From a bacterium (GTDB taxonomy: Bacteria > Desulfobacterota > Binatia > UBA12015), in the NCBI GenBank assembly GCA_018970825.1, contig JAGWVP010000138.1:1-7717 (forward strand): 7,717 bases of DNA, read 5' to 3'. Below the pieces are notes generated by a model, which was not told the origin of the DNA, made no database searches, and worked only from the letters and a program-made list of their open reading frames with translations. Of this stretch, positions 1-5,089 are shown one piece after another; position 1 is the first letter of the stretch, and each line of letters opens with the position of its first letter. Both the position numbers and the translations under genes were made by a program.

Positions 1-799
1 TCCAGCCGAGCTGGAGGCCCGCCATGATCATCTGGCGGTCGTTCACCTGGTCGTTGCGGCGTCCGTAGCCGTCGCCGCCGCGACCGTTGCCCGGGTAGGG
101 CGACAGGAACTGCTCCTCGATGCGGCCGAAGATGCCGGCGTTCAGGCCGTACCAGCCGATGTCGCGGGTCACGGCCGCGTGGATCGCGAGACCGGCGCCG
201 CTCGAGTCGAGCACGCCCGCGATGTCCCGGAAGTAGGCGCCCGTCACCGCGAGCGAGAGCTGCGTCGGGCCCTCGATGAACGAAAGCTTCGGGCCGAGAC
301 CGATCGAGAAGGTGCTCGAGGTCTCCTTGCCGGAGCAGTAGGAGTATCGGCAGTTGCCGCCGAGATCGGTGCCGCCGATCGAGAACGACGGGTTCACGAC
401 CACGCCGAGCGCGACGTTGTCGGAGAGACCCCAGCGGTAGCCGGCGAAGGCGCCGACGACGCCGCCCGTGTTCACGTAGTCGTTCCAGTGCGCGGTCGGG
501 ATCGACGCACCGAAATAGAGGTCGACGTCCGGCGCGTCGTAGGCGTAGGCCGACGCCGGGCGGTCGTAGATCCGGTTCACGACGTCGCTGCCCCACCCGC
601 CGGCTGCGCCGGTCGCGGCGGAACCCGCTCCGTAGGCCGCGCCGCCGGCGGCGGCGCCTGCGCCGTAGACCGTGCTGCCGGCGGCTCCGGCCGCTCCCGC
701 GGCGGCGCCCGCGGCACCGGTTCCGTACTGCGCGTGAGCGACGGCCGGGCCGAAGCCCACGACCATCGCAAGGGCGATCATGGCTCTGCGTCCAAACAT
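1..799 (-). CDS. Putative outer-membrane beta-barrel protein, C-terminus off the window
   Basis: Reading the minus strand from ATG at 799 gives 266 codons without a stop, running off the left edge. Residues 1-23 form a clear signal peptide: FGRR, then a hydrophobic core, then an AHA cleavage motif before Gln24. Residues 24-70 are a low-complexity Ala/Gly tract with scattered Tyr. From about residue 91 the protein has short amphipathic stretches ending in aromatic residues (VDLYFGAS, GAFAGYRW, NVALGVVVNPSF, FSIGLGPKLSF, LSLAVTGAYF). These are separated by Gly/Asn/Asp turns, which is typical of a small outer-membrane barrel. Cys150 and Cys155 (NCRYSYC) could form a disulfide in a loop. A strong Shine-Dalgarno (AAGGGGGAG) ends seven bases before ATG, favouring this start over Met7. 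The barrel fold is inferred from composition; no family is recognised and the function (porin, adhesin or structural) is unknown. The gene is divergent from the TMTC-like gene. Confidence 0.75.
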   Translation of the reverse strand, partial: MFGRRAMIALAMVVGFGPAVAHAQYGTGAAGAAAGAAGAAGSTVYGAGAAAGGAAYGAGSAATGAAGGWGSDVVNRIYDRPASAYAYDAPDVDLYFGASIPTAHWNDYVNTGGVVGAFAGYRWGLSDNVALGVVVNPSFSIGGTDLGGNCRYSYCSGKETSSTFSIGLGPKLSFIEGPTQLSLAVTGAYFRDIAGVLDSSGAGLAIHAAVTRDIGWYGLNAGIFGRIEEQFLSPYPGNGRGGDGYGRRNDQVNDRQMIMAGLQLGW

Positions 800-848
800 G
801 CGAGACTCCCCCTTCGCCTCACGGCGCACCAGGGCGCCGGACCCAGCG

Positions 849-877
849 GGTTTACCGGAGGGGGAAGGGGATGACAA
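849..877 (-). promoter_or_regulatory. Candidate sigma70-type promoter for the outer-membrane protein gene
   Basis: On the minus strand TTGTCA (872-877) matches the -35 consensus at five of six bases. Exactly 17 bases separate it from TAAACC (849-854), which matches the -10 at only three of six. The elements lie about 50-80 bases upstream of the start at 799. The very GC-rich surroundings make an AT-richer TAAAC stretch stand out, but the -10 is poor and the call is tentative. Confidence 0.3.
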
Positions 878-901
878 CGCGAGACCGCACCCGCGGGCAG
901 G

Positions 902-922
902 CCTCGGCTTGACGTCCCGAGG
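902..922. promoter_or_regulatory. Inverted repeat overlapping a candidate promoter, possible operator
   Basis: CCTCGG (902-907) and CCGAGG (917-922) are perfect complements separated by nine bases. The right half of that spacer is the six-base palindrome GACGTC (911-916). The dyad covers the -35 element of the plus-strand promoter candidate at 909-938, a usual position for a repressor site. A six-base arm is not rare in DNA this GC-rich, so this is suggestive only. Confidence 0.25.
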
Positions 923-938
923 AGCGGGAAACGATAAC
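909..938 (+). promoter_or_regulatory. Candidate sigma70-type promoter for the TMTC-like gene
   Basis: TTGACG (909-914, five of six -35 matches) is followed after 18 bases by GATAAC (933-938, four of six -10 matches). This is the best promoter-like pair in the window and sits in one of its few AT-richer spots. Transcription would begin near 945, leaving a leader of about 100 bases before the preferred GTG start at 1046. It assumes that a sigma70-like consensus applies in this organism. Confidence 0.45.
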
Positions 939-1033
939 GACGACGTGCCCTCGCCGAACCTCGCGTCGCCCCCTCGCGACCCCCGCGGCGCCGCGGTCGG
1001 AAGCCCGGACGGCCGGTGCCCGCGGCGTCCACG

Positions 1034-1048
1034 GGAGGACCGCCGGTG
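1034..1048 (+). promoter_or_regulatory. Ribosome binding site that decides the start of the TMTC-like gene
   Basis: GGAGG (1034-1038) is followed by a seven-base spacer and GTG at 1046-1048, which is ideal geometry. The upstream in-frame GTG at 1016 has no comparable purine tract, and the in-frame ATG at 1094 has GGAG only about two bases ahead, which is too close. The start is therefore placed at 1046. Confidence 0.65.
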
Positions 1049-3004
1049 ACCCGTCGGGCGCGCTCCGAGGCGCGGCGGGCCGCGAGAGAGGAGATGCGGC
1101 GACCGGGACGCGGGGCGACGGCGCCGCCGGGTCGAACGGCCGGGCCCGTGCCGCCACGGCGAGGCCCCCGTGCCGGCGCCGGCGACGCGCTCTGGGTCGT
1201 CGCCAGCGCGATCGCGCTCTTCGGTCTCCTCGCCTACCATCGCACCTTCGGCAACCCGTTCGTCTTCGACGACCTGCGCTCCATCCAGGAGAACCCGACG
1301 ATCCGCGGCCTGTCGTGGCAGATGTTCCACCCGCCGGTGCCGCGCGCGGTCACGAATCGCCCGGTCGTCAACGCGAGCTTCGCGCTCAACTACGCGATCG
1401 GCGGTCTCGACGTCGTCTCCTTCCACGTCCTGAACCTCCTGATCCACATGGGCGCGGCTCTGCTGCTGTTCGGGCTCGTGCGACGGACGCTCGACCTGCC
1501 GTCGATGCGAGGTCGCTATCCCGACGACGGCGCATCGTGGATCGCGGGCGCCGTCGCACTGCTGTGGCTCGTCCACCCGCTCGCGGGCGAGTCCGTCACC
1601 TACGTCGTGCAGCGCACCGAGTCCCTCATGGGACTCTTCTACCTGCTCGTCCTCTACTGCGTCCTGCGGGGCGCCACCGGAGAGCGCCCCTTCGCCTGGT
1701 ACGCGGGAGCGGTCGGCGCGCTGGCGCTCGGGCTCGGCAGCAAGGAGTCGATGATCTCGGCGCCGCTCGCGGTGCTCTCGTACGACCGCATCTTCCTCGC
1801 CCCTTCGTTCCGCGAGGCGCTGCGACGGCGCGCGCCGTTCTACGGGGCGATCGCGGCGGCCGTGTTGCTCGTGATCGCGACCACCCGCACCGGCAGCGCG
1901 TTCCACCGGCTCCTCTTCCACCACCTCGGCAGCAAGCTCGAGGGCTACGGCGGCTACCTGCTCTCGCAGTGCGACGCGATCCTCCACTACCTGCGTCTCT
2001 CCTTCTGGCCCTGGCCCATCGCGGGCGACTACGACGACTGGCCGAAGACCCGCACGCTCGGCGAGTCGCTGCCCGCGCTGGCGGTCTGCCTGTCCCTCGC
2101 CGCGGCGACGGCCTGGGCCCTCCTGCGGCGATCGAGGCTGTCCTGGCTCGGCATCTGGTTCTTCCTCGGCATCCTGCCCACCTCGATCCTGCCGCTGCAC
2201 AACGAGGTCGTCGCGGACCGGCGCATGTACCTGCCGCTCGCGGCCGTGGTCGGCGCCTGCGTCCTCGCGGTCCAGGCCGCGCTCGAGCGCCTGCTTCCGG
2301 GCGACGGCCTGCGTCCGCGGCGGAGGACGACCGCCGCGGCGATCACGCTCGCGCTCGCCCTCGTACTCTCGGGCGTGACCGTCCTTCGCTCGCTCGATTT
2401 CGCGTCCGGCGGGGCCTTCTGGGGCCGCGTCGTCGAAACGCGGCCCCTCGCGCGGCGCGGCCGCATCAACCTGGGCTACTACACGCTGTGGTCCGGCCGC
2501 CTGGACGAAGCGCTCGCGCATTTCCGGACCGCGGTCGCCAACGACCCGAAGGACAAGCAGGCGCACTTCGGACTCGCGGGCGCGCTGCAGCGCGCGGGCC
2601 GCACCGACGACGCGATCGCCGCGTACCGCGCGGCGATCGGGATCGACCGGAGGTACTCGAAGGCGCGCTGGAACCTCGCCAAGCTGCTCGAAGCCGAGGG
2701 GCGGACGAAGGAGGCCGAGTGGCACCGGCGCGTCGCGCGCAATCCCCGCCTCGTGCCGGGGGGAGGAGCGGAGTCGCCGGAGTCGAAGCCGAACGGGGCG
2801 ACGAAGGCGGCCGGACGCGCGGATGGTCGGGGCGGGGCTCCTTCGGGTTCGCGGCCCGCGCCGCCCGCGAGGCCCTGGCGGACGCCGCTCGTCGCTCCAC
2901 CGGTCGATCCCTCGGCGGCGCCCTGGCGGTCGTGGTCGATGCCGGTCGGGCCGCGGCCGCCCGGCTGGCGACCGCCGATGCCGCTTCCCGCGCCGCCCGG
3001 GTGA
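1046..3004 (+). CDS. TMTC-like polytopic membrane protein (putative GT-C glycosyltransferase) with C-terminal TPRs
   Basis: This 652-residue protein starts at GTG 1046, chosen for its Shine-Dalgarno. After an Arg/Pro-rich N-terminus come about ten hydrophobic segments, near residues 48-65, 125-145, 164-182, 194-207, 217-231, 264-279, 343-360, 366-384, 397-410 and 430-448. The first extracytoplasmic loop carries FVFDD (Asp75, Asp76), the acidic motif expected of GT-C lipid-phosphosugar-dependent transferases. Other family-like blocks are HPLAGESVTYVVQRTESL (177-194), GSKE (231-234) and DRRMYLP (391-397). Three TPRs cover about 471-568, with the W/Y-G-A-P spacing of the repeat. This order matches bacterial relatives of the eukaryotic TMTC O-mannosyltransferases. 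A likely role is transfer of a sugar to a protein or envelope polymer on the periplasmic side; donor and acceptor are unknown. Residues 569-652 form an unusual Pro/Trp/Gly-rich, probably disordered tail. Architecture is confident; enzymatic activity is inferred. Confidence 0.85.
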   Translation: MTRRARSEARRAAREEMRRPGRGATAPPGRTAGPVPPRRGPRAGAGDALWVVASAIALFGLLAYHRTFGNPFVFDDLRSIQENPTIRGLSWQMFHPPVPRAVTNRPVVNASFALNYAIGGLDVVSFHVLNLLIHMGAALLLFGLVRRTLDLPSMRGRYPDDGASWIAGAVALLWLVHPLAGESVTYVVQRTESLMGLFYLLVLYCVLRGATGERPFAWYAGAVGALALGLGSKESMISAPLAVLSYDRIFLAPSFREALRRRAPFYGAIAAAVLLVIATTRTGSAFHRLLFHHLGSKLEGYGGYLLSQCDAILHYLRLSFWPWPIAGDYDDWPKTRTLGESLPALAVCLSLAAATAWALLRRSRLSWLGIWFFLGILPTSILPLHNEVVADRRMYLPLAAVVGACVLAVQAALERLLPGDGLRPRRRTTAAAITLALALVLSGVTVLRSLDFASGGAFWGRVVETRPLARRGRINLGYYTLWSGRLDEALAHFRTAVANDPKDKQAHFGLAGALQRAGRTDDAIAAYRAAIGIDRRYSKARWNLAKLLEAEGRTKEAEWHRRVARNPRLVPGGGAESPESKPNGATKAAGRADGRGGAPSGSRPAPPARPWRTPLVAPPVDPSAAPWRSWSMPVGPRPPGWRPPMPLPAPPG

Positions 3005-3013
3005 CGACGGCCT

Positions 3014-3051
3014 CGCGCGCGGTCGCGACGTGGTCCCTCGCGACGCGCGCG
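3014..3051. terminator. GC-rich hairpin in a convergent gap, candidate bidirectional terminator
   Basis: The left arm is CGCGCGC (3014-3020), a one-base bulge (G3021) and GTCGCG (3022-3027). It pairs perfectly with CGCGAC (3039-3044) plus GCGCGCG (3045-3051) across an 11-base loop, giving 13 base pairs with one bulge. It occupies most of the 52-base space between two converging genes, where a shared terminator would be expected. Neither strand has a U-tract after the stem, so it is not a classical intrinsic terminator; it may act as a U-less terminator or simply as a 3' end stabiliser. Confidence 0.5.
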
Positions 3052-3056
3052 GGACG

Positions 3057-3965
3057 TCAGTCGCTCCCGCGCGGCGGGAGTCCGGTCCAGGGGCGCGTGC
3101 TTCGCCCTCGCGGGAGCGGCCACGGCGGCGGGCTGTCGGGGTCGTCGGTCTCTCCTCCCGGCATGAGCGCGGAGAGCGGCGAGGCGAGCTTCGCGTTCGG
3201 CGCGGCTCCGTCGACGCGCAGCACGGACCCCGACACGAACGCCGCGGCGGGCGACAGCAGGAAGCAGATCGCGGCCGAGACCTCGGCCTCGGTGCCGAGC
3301 CGCTGGAGCGGGACGGCCGTGTGGAGGCGGCGCAGGTAGGGCTGCATCCAGTCGGGATAGGTGTCCATCCCGCTCGACGCGATCCAGCCCGGGGCGACCG
3401 CGTTCACCCGGACCCCGCTCGCGGCCCACTCGACGGCAGCGGTCCCGGTCAGGTTCACCATGCCCGCGCGCGCCGCGCCGGAGTGGCCCATGCCCGGCAT
3501 GCTGCCCCACATGTCGGCGACCACGTTCACGATCGCCCCGCCGTGATCGCTCATCCACCGCAGGAAGCACTCGCGCGAGAACAGGAAGCCGCCGGACAGG
3601 TTGTTGCGCACGACCGCGTCCCAGCCCTTTCCGCTGGTGGCTGCGAGCGGGGCCGCGAACTGACCGCCCGCGTTGTTGACCAGGCCGTCGATGCGACCCG
3701 TCGCTGCGAGGATCGCGGCCACGGTCTCGCGCACGCGCTCCTCGTCGCGAATGTCGCACGAGAATGCGTGGGCGCGGCCGCCCGCCTCCGCGATCTCGGC
3801 GCGCACCGCCTCCAGGCGCTCCGGGCGTCGACCGACGAGGGCCACGGTCGCGCCGAGGCTCGACAGCTCGAGCGCGGTGCAGCGGCCGATGCCGGTGCCG
3901 CCGCCGGTCACGACGTGGGTCTCTCCCGAGAAGAGCCCGGGCCGGAAGATCGAGTCGAAGCCCAT
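3057..3965 (-). CDS. SDR family oxidoreductase, 2-enoyl-CoA / 2,4-dienoyl-CoA reductase-like
   Basis: This 302-residue Rossmann-fold protein has the cofactor motif TGGGTGIG at 20-27. Arg46-Arg47 after the second strand fits NADPH preference. It also has the CDI turn (70-72), NNAG (97-100) and an APGWI loop (191-195). The block HSGAARAGMVNLTGTAAVEW (161-180) closely resembles human PECR (trans-2-enoyl-CoA reductase) as I recall it, and is related to the DECR branch. The classical Tyr-x-x-x-Lys is absent: Ser162 and Arg166 occupy those positions, and the usual catalytic Ser is replaced around Ala150-Asp151. The predicted substrate is therefore a 2-enoyl-CoA-type thioester rather than an alcohol, but this is inference. 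The last 35 residues or so are a Pro-rich extension beyond the usual SDR end. GGAGG (3975-3979) lies nine bases before the ATG, supporting the start. It is divergent from the LLM oxidoreductase gene. Confidence 0.85.
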   Translation of the reverse strand: MGFDSIFRPGLFSGETHVVTGGGTGIGRCTALELSSLGATVALVGRRPERLEAVRAEIAEAGGRAHAFSCDIRDEERVRETVAAILAATGRIDGLVNNAGGQFAAPLAATSGKGWDAVVRNNLSGGFLFSRECFLRWMSDHGGAIVNVVADMWGSMPGMGHSGAARAGMVNLTGTAAVEWAASGVRVNAVAPGWIASSGMDTYPDWMQPYLRRLHTAVPLQRLGTEAEVSAAICFLLSPAAAFVSGSVLRVDGAAPNAKLASPLSALMPGGETDDPDSPPPWPLPRGRSTRPWTGLPPRGSD

Positions 3966-4006
3966 GACGTTCCACCTCCGGTCGCGCCGGGGCGCGCCGC
4001 CGTCCC

Positions 4007-4035
4007 CCTAGCGCGTCGGGGTCCCCCGACACCAA
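4007..4035 (-). promoter_or_regulatory. Candidate promoter for the SDR gene with a dyad in its spacer
   Basis: On the minus strand TTGGTG (4030-4035) and GCTAGG (4007-4012) are separated by 17 bases. The spacer is filled almost exactly by an inverted repeat, GTCGGGG (4015-4021) and CCCCGAC (4024-4030), two bases apart. Transcription would start about 35 bases before the SDR start codon. The hexamers match the sigma70 consensus poorly (three and two of six). The dyad is the stronger evidence, and it would suit a homodimeric repressor such as a TetR- or GntR-type regulator. Confidence 0.3.
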
Positions 4036-4048
4036 CCCGCCGTCCCCC

Positions 4049-4075
4049 GGTCGCCGGACGGCGTCCCGGGCGACC
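4049..4075. other. Inverted repeat / hairpin in the SDR-LLM divergent gap
   Basis: GGTCGCC (4049-4055) pairs with GGCGACC (4069-4075). Inside it GGAC (4056-4059) pairs with GTCC (4063-4066) around a three-base loop, with a two-base bulge (4067-4068). The result is an 11-base-pair stem. It may be a second protein-binding dyad or a leader-RNA hairpin for the LLM gene. Its function cannot be told from sequence. Confidence 0.35.
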
Positions 4076-4180
4076 CGCCCCGGGGTCGAGCGGGAGCGCC
4101 TGCCGTCCCCGCCGGACCGCCCGACGCGGGAAGCAGGGCCGCGCTTCCACCTCCCGGCCGGGCGATGGCACCATGCCGCC

Positions 4181-5089
4181 ATGCGCTTCGGACTGACGAC
4201 TCCGATCGTGACGCTCACCGCGCGCAGCGCCGACGCATGGGAGGCGGAGGCCGGCCCCGCGGAGTTGCGCCGCATCGCGCAGGCCGCCGACCGGCTCGGC
4301 TTCCACCACCTCACCTGCAGCGAGCACGTGGCGATTCCGACCTCGGCGCTCGCCGTTCGCGGCGCGCGCTACTACGACCCGCTCTCGACGCTCGGTTTCC
4401 TCGCGGCCGCGACCGAGCGGATCCGCCTCGTCACCCACGTCGTCGTGCTCCCGTATCACCACCCGCTCGCGCTCGCGAAGAGTTACGGCACGCTCGACCG
4501 CCTGAGCGACGGCCGGGTCGTGCTCGGCGTCGGCGTCGGAAGCCTCGCGGAGGAGTTCGCGCTCCTCGGCGTCGACTTCGCGGGTCGCGGCCCGGTCTAC
4601 GAGGACGGACTGAAGGCGCTGCGCGCGGCACTCGGTCGACGCGAGCCCGCCTACGAGGGGTCCCACTTCCGCTTCCGCGACTTCGTCGTCGATCCCTGCG
4701 CGGTACAGGATCGCGTGCCGATCTGGCTCGGCGGCCGGTCGGCCCGCTCGCTGCGGCGCGCGCTCGAGTTCGGCGACGGCTGGGATCCCTTCCATCTCTC
4801 GATCGACGAGATCGGCGCCCTGCTCGGTCGCGCGCGCGCGTGGCCCTCGTGGCGGCGCCGCCGCGAGGACCCGGCACCCTTCTCGCTCGTGTTCTCCCCC
4901 GACGAGATCTTCGACGTGTCGGTCGCGGACGGACGCGACCGCATGGAGACGCTGCTGCGACGCTACGAGGCGCTCGGTACCGACGTGCTGAGCCTGCGCT
5001 TCCGGAGCCGCAGCTGCACGCACCTGCTCGAGCAGCTCGAGATCTTCGCGACCCGGATCGCGCCCGGCTTCGGCGGTTCGGCGGGCTAG
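4181..5089 (+). CDS. LLM class flavin/F420-dependent oxidoreductase
   Basis: This 302-residue protein belongs to the luciferase-like monooxygenase TIM-barrel superfamily. It starts with the characteristic first strand MRFGLTTP. Further markers are SEHV (47-50), DPLSTLGFLAAATERIRL (66-83), the VVVLPYHHPLALAK strand and helix (87-100), LDRLSDGRVVLGVGVG (105-120), EEFALLGVDFAGRG (124-137), PIWLGGRS (180-187) and GDGWDP (198-203). This pattern is that of the single-component F420-type members rather than FMN-reductase-coupled alkanal monooxygenases. The cofactor assignment is inferred and the substrate unknown; a role in lipid or xenobiotic oxidation fits the neighbours. Length is normal for the group. 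No clear Shine-Dalgarno precedes ATG 4181. A small inverted repeat (ATGGC 4165-4169, GCCAT 4178-4182) overlaps the start codon, so translation may be leaderless or structure-dependent. The stop overlaps that of the converging hydrolase gene. Confidence 0.88.
   Translation: MRFGLTTPIVTLTARSADAWEAEAGPAELRRIAQAADRLGFHHLTCSEHVAIPTSALAVRGARYYDPLSTLGFLAAATERIRLVTHVVVLPYHHPLALAKSYGTLDRLSDGRVVLGVGVGSLAEEFALLGVDFAGRGPVYEDGLKALRAALGRREPAYEGSHFRFRDFVVDPCAVQDRVPIWLGGRSARSLRRALEFGDGWDPFHLSIDEIGALLGRARAWPSWRRRREDPAPFSLVFSPDEIFDVSVADGRDRMETLLRRYEALGTDVLSLRFRSRSCTHLLEQLEIFATRIAPGFGGSAG

Larger units (their letters stand above)
3997..4110. repeat. Short direct repeat, three copies in a divergent promoter region
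   Basis: CCGCCGTCCCCC occurs at 3997-4008 and again, identical over 12 bases, at 4037-4048, exactly 40 bases apart. The core GCCGTCCCC recurs at 4102-4110. The first two copies flank the dyad at 4015-4030. The 40-base step is close to four helical turns, so the two copies would face the same side of the DNA. Low sequence complexity (C-rich) weakens the case. Confidence 0.35.

Noticed and set aside
179..874. Plus-strand open frame of about 230 codons antisense to the outer-membrane gene.
   Set aside because: The composition is that of an antisense shadow; the minus frame has a signal peptide, ribosome site and barrel-like strands.
2760..3339. Possible frameshift at the G-run near 2758-2763 giving the TMTC-like protein an Ala-rich helical C-terminus.
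   Set aside because: The alternative frame continues past 3004 deep into the converging SDR gene and through the terminator-like hairpin. Third-position GC does not clearly favour either frame, so the annotated end at 3004 is kept.
4173..4196. Mini-ORF of seven residues (ATG CCG CCA TGC ...) overlapping the start of the LLM gene out of frame.
   Set aside because: It has no Shine-Dalgarno, and no stalling motif is recognisable; ATGs of this kind arise by chance.
2479..4314. Minus-strand open frame of about 600 codons spanning the SDR gene and the end of the TMTC-like gene.
   Set aside because: It is Arg/Gly/Ala-rich, shows no domain, and overlaps the well-supported SDR in another frame. Long false frames are expected in DNA this poor in A and T.
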